DNA of 64,000 nucleotides, from assembly GCA_039519185.1 (NCBI GenBank), contig CM076847.1, forward strand, positions 84,751,860 to 84,815,859, read 5' to 3'. Every line of letters starts with the position of its first letter. Positions within the stretch are counted from its first letter, which is position 1. This stretch comes from Astragalus membranaceus (taxonomy: Eukaryota > Streptophyta > Magnoliopsida > Fabales > Fabaceae). Of the stretch, positions 55,417 to 64,000 are shown in pieces. The position numbers and the translations under genes were made by a program. The notes under the pieces are model-generated. The model worked only from the letters and a program-made list of their open reading frames with translations. It did not search any database and was not told the DNA's origin.

Positions 55417-55730
55417 TCAGCACTCGAGGCCATCCTCATCACATATGCCATCCTACCTGCCGCAGCAGCATTACGATGGTGTATTTCAGCAGTGATGACC
55501 TCAGCAGCAGTATGCACCGCAGTATTCCCAATAGTATGCACCTCAGCCATACCAGCCATACCAGCATCCCCAACAGCAGTCACCCCACCAGCCAAACCAG
55601 CACCCCCAGCGGCGGTCGCCCCAGCAGCCCCACATCGATCTTAATATCGATGCGATTAGTGCTTTTCTTGCATCTGATGATACCTATTATCATGGTGATG
55701 ACACATACCAGCAGCCACCCCAGTAGCTTT
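55417..55730 (+). pseudogene. CACTA transposase C-terminal tail (continuation)
   Basis: In the frame continued from 54022 it reads QHSRPSSSHMPSYLPQQHYD, then Gln/Pro/Tyr-rich sequence with three in-frame stops, ending HIDLNIDAISAFLASDDTYY and a stop near 55725. Identity as the same gene rests on the exact rejoining across the solo LTR. Confidence 0.55.
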
Positions 55731-56235
55731 GGATTATTTTATTTTGTTGTATGAATATTTTTTTATTGTATGGATATTTTTTGTTGTATGGATATTTATT
55801 TAAATTAATTATTAATTTTCATTCCTAATTTTTATTTTTTTAAATAGTAAATTAATTAATTATTAAATTTTATTTTTTTATCAATAATTAAAGTTTTTAA
55901 TAAAATTATTAAATAAAGTTTTTAATAAAATAATATTAATTTTTTAAATAAAACGATTTTTTTAAAAAAAATAATATTTATTTTTAAAAAATAATTAATT
56001 TAAAAAAAAAACGGTTTTTCCGGCGGATTTGTGGACTTTCCGGCGGATTTTTGGACTTTCCGGCGGATAAACTCATGCGAATTTTTTTGGGATTTTCCGC
56101 GGATTTTTCGGTGCCAAGAAATCGCCCGAAAATTTCTGGCGGATAATCCGCCAGAAACCGTTTGCTGCGAGCTGGCTACCGGCGCCAAAAATCTGTCGAA
56201 ATGTCCACATTTTCGGCAGATTTTTGGCTTTTTCG
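55731..56235. mobile_element. Possible CACTA subterminal region, TCCGGCGGATTT repeats
   Basis: 55731-56005 is very AT-rich. At 56010-56235 the motif CCGGCGGATTT occurs three times in tandem, then in both orientations, including a 25-bp palindrome (56133-56157: arms TTTCTGGCGGAT and ATCCGCCAGAAA). Clustered short GC-rich repeats next to a transposase gene resemble the subterminal regions of CACTA elements. The CACTA terminus itself is missing, cut by the gypsy LTR at about 56236. Confidence 0.5.
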
Positions 56236-56924
56236 GTAGATTTTGATTGATGTGTGTCTTTCTGTACAATTGCTCTCCTATTTATATACATAGGCCCTTG
56301 TCGGCCACTACTATAGCCAACATTTGCCTACCGTTGGATCAGTCTAAGATCAATGCACTACATTACATCCAGGCCCTAAAAACTAGGAAGCACTCTTCCA
56401 TTCTTCCACTAGGACGGGTAGTGGGTCAAAATATCTTCGCTCCTAATTCCATACGCTTCTCCACGTTTTCTTAACCGTTCCAACGTCAAAAACCTGTCCA
56501 CGTTCATTGAATGCATGCTCCCAAAGCAAGCTCCCTTGACTCTGCCAACCCCTCATGCCCACTTCCATAAATGTAGGAAGGTGGTTACCGTAGCTTGAGT
56601 TGGTCTTTTTTCCAATATATTTCTTTTCATAAATCATATAATTTAACTCGGGCATTTAGTAAATAATTATATGAATACATTCAGACCAAATAATGTCTTC
56701 CAAGCCTATATAGGCTTAGCAGCCACGTCGAGCCGATTTACTTCGGCCAAGTCTTGCCTCGGCCCATATTGCGTCGGCGGAGTAGACACCTCAACTGTTC
56801 CTCAGCTGTTTATCTTAGCCACGTGGTCATGTATAGTCAATTTGTGTTTTGCCGACGGGAATCAGCCCTCGGCTAACCGATTCTTCGTCAGCCTAGTAGC
56901 CCTTGGCGAAAATGGGTGTCAACA
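56236..56924 (-). repeat. 3' LTR (truncated) of the gag-only gypsy element
   Basis: It matches 59690-60384 closely, but the segment equal to 59426-59690 is missing and replaced by the CCGGCGGATTT sequence. Confidence 0.85.
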
Positions 56925-57054
56925 AATTCCCCCCAGCATCCTTTAGCTGAGGACATTAAGAGGAAGCTGAAGGATGTATTATGTCAGCCGATTTCTTCTC
57001 TGCCAACTACTTACACTTGACAACTATGGTTGTAGTGCATATGGAAACTTAATC

Positions 57055-57350
57055 TTTTGGAATAACTGAGGTTGCAGACAGTAGACTCACAATATTACCA
57101 TGACAGTGTTAGGTGCCCCCCAGTGTTGTACAATTGGGATTACAGACAGTAGACTCATAATGTCAAAGTGACACTGCTAGGTGAGCCCCAGTTATGTCTG
57201 ACTGTGATTGCAGACAGTAGACTCATAATGTCAAAATGACACTGCTAGGTGCCCCCCAGTATTGTGTGTTCCAGCCGATTAAGGAAACACCAACGTAAGT
57301 AAGACACCACATTTGCAGATAGTAGTCTTACGTTGCCGATGTGGCACTGC
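57055..57350. repeat. ~80-bp tandem repeat downstream of gag
   Basis: Units contain GCAGACAGTAGACTCATAAT, GTCAAAATGACACTGCTAGG and TGCCCCCCAGT. Three to four copies. Non-coding, between gag and the polypurine tract. Confidence 0.85.
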
Positions 57351-57527
57351 TAAGCGTCGTCACACTTTGTCTTGTTGGATTGGTATACTATTCCGTTTCC
57401 ATTGAATCGGCTACTTCCACTTACCATTTGTTGAAGGAAATGGTAACCCGTGCGCCAAAACCATAGTCAAAAAGTGTAGTCACCCTTGTTAGTTGACGAG
57501 GTCTCGGCTGCCATGTCATTTGGCTGC

Positions 57528-59346
57528 CTAATCGCTATGGTAATCTGATGCATCTTCAGACACATCATAATCATCCATAGGGATTATTTCACTGTCAAAT
57601 CCTTCTTGCTTCTTCTCATGAATGAATTGTTCAATCTGAATTGCCCTGGAAGCCAAGCCACTGAGGTCACTGCAAGCTTGTCCCACAAACTTCTCCTTCA
57701 ATTGAGGGTGCATTCCAGAGATGGCCATGGAAGTAAGTTGAGATTCTGGGAAAGGTACTGAGCACTTTCCGGCCATCTTTCTGAATCTTTCAATGAAGTC
57801 AGTCACAACCTTATCCAACTTCTACCGTAAATTCATGAGATCGGCCGCGGTAACTTCAGACTGTGGCCAACAAAATCTGTCATGGAAGCACCTTTCCATG
57901 TCTGCCCAGGTCTGTATAGAATCAGGTGGGAGAGAAGAATACCATGAGAAGACAGTCCCTGTCAAAGACAAGGGGAACAGCTACAACTTATGGAATTCAT
58001 TCTGGTTTCCTTCCCCATATTGGGCTGTGAATTGGCCGATGTGCTCCATAGTAGACTTACGATCATCCTCAGTGAATGTGGCAAAGTCAGGGGTTTTAAA
58101 TCCTCTGGGCAGAGGTACCAATCTGTCCACCCACTCGAGGTAAGGCTTCCTGTACACTGGCCTATCAAGTGATTTCAACTGAACACCGAAAAACTTCTTA
58201 ATGGTGTCAGCTATCAAAGTAGGGTCTAGGAGTTGGGCCCCCGATGGTCTTTCAGGTGTTGGTCGCCACAGTGTATCTGGGGGACCATGCGCCCCTGGCT
58301 GCGGTGGTACCTGAGGTGGAGCGTTTGTCTATTGCTGCCCAGGCACTACTTGGGCCAGGTTAACAAGGCCAGTTACTAGTACATATGCTTGCATGCCTCG
58401 GTGAGGTGGAAGTTGATTCCATGACTGCTCGGCTGGGGCAACACCTATCTGTGTCTGTAGATAGGAACCTGCCGGGTAGGTACTGAGTGCTCCGGGGGAC
58501 GACTGACTAGGAGGTAGGCTTGTCGAGCCAGGTGGGCTCTTGGCTCATGACTGCTGACTTGGGCAATAACCACTGATCCTACCATTCCCTGATTCTCAGG
58601 TGAAGGCTTTCCCCCTGCGTAGGCCGGGTAGTTAGCCGCGGCAGAACATCCATAGGATGGTCCTTGCGACAAACCCACCGAGCCTACTGCCTCGGGCGGC
58701 CTTCTGGCCAATTGCACTTGTCCCTGCTGAAGAGAAGCCGTATTAGTGACATTCGCCATAAACTGCCCCCCGGTGTTGGCAGTGGCAAAAGTACCAAGCT
58801 AAGGAATTACAAGAGTAGGACATACCTGATGAGAGAACGCCTGCTGAGGCCCAGTCAAACTCCCACTCGGTGAACACTGATGCATGCCTCCCATAGAAGT
58901 ATAAGAGGATGCCTGCTGAGGTCCAATAGGGTTGGTGTATGGCAGGGACTGATGCGTGCCTCCCAGAGAAGTAGGATGTCCTCCTGTGATTGGCCCGGGA
59001 AAATGGGGTTAGTAGCGTTGCTACCTTGCGTTGCATGTCTTTGTTCCAATTCCTTGGCCTGTTGCACCTCGTTGTGCACCATATGTTTAACTATGTCAGC
59101 CAATTGTTGGGACACTTGGTACATTATGTCATGTATCCCCATGTCTATCTGTTGCCGAATGAATGATGTGGTCATGATTACGAGCTCCTCCTCTTGATGA
59201 GGTGGTTCATTCGACTCAGCAGTAACTGCTGCAACATTATTCCCCGAAACACCTACTGGCTCCATGTTTTTGCCTTTGGCAGCAATTGCCTTCTTTGATG
59301 CAGAAGATGACTCCATGTTTAAGTTCTTACCAGAGCGTAAGTGCAT
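57528..59346 (-). pseudogene. Gypsy gag, interrupted by stops and frameshifts
   Basis: Start MHLRSGKNLNMESSS at 59346, then a helical N-terminal region (58855-59346), a Pro/Gln-rich linker in other frames (58445-58759), then the retrotransposon gag domain: 57981-58217 (KPYLEWVDRLVPLPRGFKTP) and, in another frame, 57528-57970 (DFIERFRKMAGKCSVPFPES, QLKEKFVGQACSDL). A frameshift near 57975 and a TAG just before MDKVVTDF break it. No zinc knuckle, protease or RT follows. Confidence 0.8.
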
Positions 59347-59406
59347 ACGCCAATGATAATCCAGTCCAGGCGAACCAAACGCAATGGTCTGTTCACCCGT
59401 TCTAGT

Positions 59407-59423
59407 CCCACCGGGCGTGCCAA
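59407..59423 (-). other. Primer binding site of the gag-only gypsy element
   Basis: On the minus strand TTGGCACGCCCGGTGGG lies two bases after the LTR end, a common plant gypsy primer-site shape. Confidence 0.8.
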
Positions 59424-59425
59424 TT

Positions 59426-60384
59426 TGTTGTTCTTCGTCAAACTCTTAGGTCCTAGCCGTGGATTCGACCAGAGGTTTGGGAAGGTTTTTGATTCCTCTG
59501 TTCTTCAAGTGATTGCGCCAAGGAGGGAACTCTACTCATTGACGGTGGGTATCCTGACTCCTCTAGAAAGGGTCAGGTTGGGTGAGAGGGACTGCGAGGT
59601 TTGGATTACACTACTGGCTAATGCATGAAAATAAAGATAAAGTGCGATAAAAGCAGATAGATAAAATAAACGTAGAGTTTTTGATTGATTGATGTGTCTT
59701 TCTGTACAAATGCTCTCCTATTTATATACATAGGCCCTCGTCGTCTACTACTATAGTCAACATTTGCCTACCGTTGGATCAGTCTAAGATCAACGCACTA
59801 CATTACATCCAGGCCCTAAAAACTAGGAAGCACTCTTCCATTCTTCCACTAGCACGGGTAGTGGATCAAAATATCTTCGCTCCTAATTCCAGGCGCTTCT
59901 CCACGTTTTCTTAACCGTTCCAACGTCAAAAACCTGTTCACGTGCATTGAATGCATGCTCCCAAAGCAAGCTCCCTTGACTCGGTCAACCCCTCATGCCC
60001 ACTTCCATAAATGTAGGAAGGTGGTTACCGTAGCTTGACTTGGTCTTTTTTCCAATATATTTCTTTTCATAAATCATATAATTATAACTCGGGCATTTAG
60101 TAAATAATTATATGAATACATTCAGACCAACTAATGTCTTCCAAGCCTATATAGGCTTAGCAGCCACGTCAAGCCGATTTACTTCGGCCAAGTCTTGCCT
60201 CGGCCCATATTGCATTGCCCGAGTAGGCACCTCAACTGTTCGTCAACTGTTTATCTTATCCATGTGGTCATGTATAGTCAATTAGACCCCAGCGGCTAAA
60301 TTTGTGTTTTGCCGACGGGAATCAGCCCTCGGCTAACCGATTCTTCATCAGCCAAGTAGCCCTCGGCGAAAACGGGTGTCAACA
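59426..60384 (-). repeat. 5' LTR of the gag-only gypsy element
   Basis: 959 bp with TGTTG/CAACA ends on the plus strand. CTATTTATATACATAGG near 59715 is a possible TATA region read on either strand. Confidence 0.85.
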
Positions 60385-61173
60385 CCATCTAACATTTCTC
60401 TATAATTGATCGGTACCAAGTTTACCAACCAACTTGCAAGAGTGTTGTTTTTTTTACTACACAATTTTACAATTAGTAGCTTACACGTATCAAATTAAGT
60501 GAAGTTTAGTGTGTGAAATTTGGAGAAGAGATAAAAATCTAATAAAAAACTAAAATTGTATACAAATGAGATACAAATGCGTTGAGTTCTGGTTTGTAGT
60601 AAAAAAAAATGTGTACATTTTGGTTGTAAAAAAATATTTTTGGGACTTGCAACTCATAATCCCCAACGTCGAACAGTTCACCTACGTTGGCGGTAGACCT
60701 AGCGAGTGGAACCGCCTCAGCCTCTTGATGGGCTGACTCTTGATGAGGATTGTATGAATAGTGATTTTTTTTACCCCAACAGCTAACTGTTATACCCCCC
60801 CGACCCCACACACACCTAGTCAAATACCTATTTTACCTTTAAAACTGACAAAAACCCTCAAACCCTTTCACTTCTCACACATACATCCGTTTCTTGAAAG
60901 CCCGAAATTTCCCTAACTACGGATTTACCTAAGTCTGTAACACAACAAGTTTCCACACTAGATTTATCTTTCGTTTAGATAAACCGGATCCGTCTGCTTT
61001 TTGAAGACAAATGAAAAAATGGTGGGGGTACAACAACCCCTTGTGAGGGTAGAAAAATCAATATTCAGATTGTATTTGCTGCCGAATTCATTGTAACACA
61101 ATATAAGTAAAAAAACAAAACATACTAAAACATTGAGAAAAAAAAAAGATTCTATCTATTTGGAAAATGTCTG
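60385..61173. other. Unassigned spacer between two retrotransposons
   Basis: AT-rich with short ORFs only; CCCCCCCGACCCC near 60795. No gene or element end seen. Confidence 0.45.
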
Positions 61174-61859
61174 TGTTAGGATCAGAGATACTGCTGTTAC
61201 TGAATATGCTGTGGCAGCAGCCAATGGAACAGTGGACTTGTTGAGATGAGTCACACGATGATCCCAAGAACAAACAATGCACAAGATGATGATGAAGATT
61301 AAGGTCAAGAATTGTTTCTGAATTAATGAATGCACACACAGAATTTAAAACTAAATCGCAAAACTGAGTAATTAACAAAACTGAGATGATAAGCATAGAG
61401 AAAAATGACAAGAGAGAATTTGGTGACCCAGTTCAGTATCATTGCTGATACCTACATCTGGGGGTTGAGCAAATTGCTGCAGTCCATCTTCTATTTCATG
61501 AATTGAAGTTACAATGGTGATTACAAACTTTGTTCTTCCCAAAGTGTTTCCCCCTCACTCCCAATTCCCAATGGTTCCCAATAATTCTCTCCCCACCCCT
61601 TAGTTTCTGTTTTCTCTATATCCCTTAATGATCACCTTAAGGCCCCTATTTATGCAAGTCAGTCAAATCAGTTAGGCGCCCTTGGCGCCCACAACTGAAT
61701 CAGCAACCGCAAGGTAACAGACTTTGGCGCCTGTAACAGTTTCTCAACAGAAACTGTTATTCTTCCAACAGATTCTGGTGTGCTGACAGAGAGGAAATCA
61801 CTGCCACGTAGGATCTCCATAGGATGAGGCAAACCACTGATAGTGCCACATAGGCAACA
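61174..61859 (-). repeat. 3' LTR of the edge copia element
   Basis: About 686 bp; the start is set by TGTTAGGATC and the end by the polypurine tract. It carries a small GGCGCC cluster (61673-61730), including TTTGGCGCC. Confidence 0.75.
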
Positions 61860-61937
61860 ATCTCCACCTTGGCACTTCAAACTCAGAAATAAATGAACTG
61901 CATTTCATAGCAAATGTCCAGCCAAAACTCTACTTCA

Positions 61938-63182
61938 TCAGTCAACATTCAGTAAGTTCAAGCAGAGCTTGAACTTAGACAATGGGACAACCTTGGTGAT
62001 GAAATCAGCAGGGTTGTGAGCTGTATGAATCTTCCTTATCTGAACCTGTCCTTCACTGATGATGTCTTTAATCCAATGCAACCTTATGTCAATATGCTTT
62101 GTCCTTTCATGAGATGTTTGGTTCTTACATAGGTGGATTGCACTTTGGTTATCACAATGCACATCCACACTTTTCTGATTAATCCCCAACTCATTCACAA
62201 GGCCCTTCAACCACAAAGCCTCCTTGACAGCCTCTGTGACTCCAATGTACTCAGCTTCAGTGGTGGAGAGAGCCACCACATGTTGCAATGAAGCTTTCCA
62301 GCTCACTGTTTTTCCAAACAGTGTGAATACATATCCAGTTAGTGATCTTCTTTTGTCACGGTCTCCAGCAAAGTCAGTGTCTACATATCCCACAACTCCA
62401 CCTGAATCCAGATCACCTCTATAGTAGCTTATCCCCAGCTTTAAGCTGCCTTTCAGATACCTCAGCACATGTTTCACAGCAAGCCAATGTTGTTGTCCAG
62501 GATTGGCTAAGTATCTGCTGACCAAGCTTAAACCATAAGCAAGGTCAGGCCTAGTACAGACCATGGCATACATCAAGCTGCCAACTGCACTAGCATATGG
62601 AATCCTTTCCATCTCTTTCTGTTCCTGATCAGAATTTGGACAATCAGTTTTGGACAATTTAAACTGAGATCCAATAGGGATGTTTGCTGTCTTAGCAGAT
62701 GCCATATTGAATCTGTGAAGAACCTTCTGTGAGTAGGCTGCCTGAGTAATTATCAGTCCTTTCCCATCAGAATTCATTGTGATTTCCATGCCCAATATCT
62801 TCCTTGCTTGTCCCAAATCCTTCATCTCAAATTCCCTCTTGAGTAGCACCTTAAGGGTGTCAATCTCTCCTCTATCTTTCCTGGCAATTAACATGTCATC
62901 TACATATAAAAGTAGATAGATGTAATTTCCACCATCTAGCCTTTTATAGTAGACACAACTGTCATAATTGCTCCTTTGATATTTGATGTTCACCATATAG
63001 CCATCAAATCTCTTATACCACTGCCTAGGAGATTGCTTCAGGCCGTACAAAGACTTTTGAAGTAAACATACCATGCTTTCCCTTCCCTTTTCCTCAAAGC
63101 CCTTTGGCTGTGTCATGTAGATCTTTTCCTCAAGTATCCCATGAAGAAATGCTGTTTTGACATCCATTTGTTCAAGATGCAA
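61938..63182 (-). pseudogene. Copia RT and RNase H (C-terminal part of pol)
   Basis: 414 open codons begin MHLEQMDVKTAFLHG. RT: LLYVDDMLIAR; connection: YASAVGSLMYAMVCTRPDLA; RNase H: GYVDTDFAGD and CDNQSAIHLCKN; it ends normally at LCLNLLNVD. This segment is intact, but upstream RT coding between 63183 and 63335 is frameshifted and has stops, so the polyprotein as a whole is broken. Confidence 0.9.
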
Positions 63183-63334
63183 GCCATACTCAGCAACAAG
63201 AGCTAGAAGTACTCTTATTGAAGTATGCTTGACTACTGGGGAAAAAATTTCATTGAAATCAACTCTTCTCTTTGAGTATATCCCTTAGCAACCAACCTTG
63301 CTTTGAATCTAGGTGGATCAGTTTCTGAACTGCC

Positions 63335-63949
63335 CTATTTCTTCTCGTATATCCATTTGCAGCCTACCAATTTTGCACCAGTAGGTTTCCTTACAAGCTT
63401 CCAAGTTTGATTTTTCTCTAAGGATCTCATTTCATCTATCATGGCTTCCATCCATTTGCTTTGTTCCTTGCTACTCATAGCTTGATCAAAAGTATTTGGC
63501 TCATCATTGTTTAGACACACAGAAGTATTCAATGCATATGCTGTCATTGATTCATATCCAAGTCTGCTTGGAGGTCTGATTTCCCTTCTGGTTCTGTCTC
63601 TACACAACATATACTCTTGTTCCTGTTGTTCATGATCATCAGCTTCTGAGCTGGAGTACTCTTCAGTATCTTGGCTGATAGGAGGAGTGACAGCATCTGT
63701 GTCAGTCTTCTTTTCTGTTCCTCCTGTATCAAACTCCACCTCAAGCTCAGAATCCTTATCTGTTGCTCTTTCATCTAGAACTTCACTGTTCTTTGCTTCA
63801 TGAAGCAATTTGGATTCATGAAATACAACATCCCTGCTGACTATACATTTCTTTTCATCAACAGACCATATTCTAAAACCTTTCACTCCTTCAGGATATC
63901 CCATGAACAGGCCCCTTTTTGACCTTGGTTCTAGCTTGCCTTCACTCAC
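63335..63949 (-). pseudogene. Copia integrase tail and RT entry
   Basis: 204 codons: KRGLFMGYPEGVKGFRIWSV, then an acidic linker, CRDRTRREIRPPSRLGYESM and MIDEMRSLEKNQTWKLV, ending KLVGCKWIYEKK before a stop. It continues past 63949 to the edge in the same direction. Confidence 0.88.
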
Positions 63950-64000
63950 ATGAAAGAAAGCAGGGCATCCAAATATCCTGAGATTTTGATAATCAGGTTT

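Larger units (their letters stand above)
56236..60384 (-). mobile_element. Gag-only Ty3/gypsy-type element, left LTR truncated
   Basis: The right (5') LTR is 59426-60384 and the left (3') LTR 56236-56924; both end TGTCAACA on the plus strand, so they begin TGTTGACACC on the element's strand. The primer site TTGGCACGCCCGGTGGG (minus, 59407-59423) and the polypurine tract GGATGCTGGGGGGAATT (minus, 56925-56941) fix the orientation. The internal region is only 2.5 kb, with gag but no pol. The left LTR lacks about 250 bases at its far end, so no target duplication is found. Confidence 0.85.
61174..64000 (-). mobile_element. Ty1/copia element, 5' part beyond the window edge
   Basis: The 3' LTR is at 61174-61859 (TGTTAG...CAACA), preceded on the element's strand by AAGGTGGAGATTG as polypurine tract. 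Pol domains run to the window edge. The 5' LTR, gag and the integrase core are outside. Without the second LTR its age and target duplication cannot be read. Confidence 0.88.

Noticed and set aside
55389..55754. Ala/Pro/Ser-rich ORFs of 68-118 codons
   Set aside because: Alternative frames of the Gln/Pro-rich transposase tail that rejoins across the solo LTR.

Overview
This is plant nuclear DNA. The genes have GT-AG introns and AT-rich flanks, and they belong to plant-only families: a cell-wall galactosyltransferase, a chloroplast photosystem II assembly factor, an LRR receptor kinase and an Aux/IAA repressor. The density of LTR retrotransposons and the repeat styles suggest a eudicot, possibly a legume, but the species cannot be fixed from the sequence alone.

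Four host genes look intact. They are a single-exon MUR3-type xyloglucan galactosyltransferase (981-2777, +), two-exon Psb28 (4750-5965, -), a two-exon MIK1-type LRR receptor kinase (27472-30637, +) and a five-exon Aux/IAA gene (31740-36234, -) that carries a TRIM-like element and a MITE in its introns. The last two are convergent. A DnaJ-like exon fragment lies at 15777-15868.

Almost everything else is mobile DNA, much of it nested, and many insertions can be closed to the base by their target-site duplications (TSDs). In order: a Helitron 3' end (1-301); a non-autonomous LTR element of 8.7 kb (7001-15695, TSD CATAC) full of GGCGCC motifs and tandem repeats, with a 2-kb solo LTR nested in it (10784-12794, TSD GAGGG); a gypsy-LTR-like fragment (about 17370-17747); a Mutator-type element (17757-18907, 9-bp TSD); an hAT remnant (about 19430-19800); a very young Ty1/copia element (20842-26541, TSD AATCC, LTRs differing at one base); a Stowaway MITE (37087-37372); a 435-bp TRIM (37603-38037, TSD TGGAA); and a decayed copia element (38247-42896, TSD ATATT).

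The right third is an AT-rich stretch with a 628-bp tandem duplication. Its second copy is split by a minus-strand Helitron (45857-48550), which holds a Sirevirus-like solo LTR (46013-47800, TSD GTCCG), which in turn holds a 351-bp hAT element (47157-47507, 8-bp TSD). Then come a tRNA-derived SINE (about 49129-49343), a terminal-inverted-repeat element carrying a plant-mobile-domain gene (about 50095-53045), a CACTA transposase remnant split by another solo LTR (54028-55411, TSD ATGTC), a gag-only gypsy element (56236-60384) and a copia element cut off by the window edge (61174-64000).

The most unusual feature is that several unrelated LTR families here each carry clustered GCGC or GGCGCC palindromic motifs in their LTRs or untranslated regions. 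I found no clear evidence of a new protein-coding system. The best candidates for something under-described are these GCGC arrays, the ATCGAT array in the Sirevirus-like LTR, and the plant-mobile-domain transposon.
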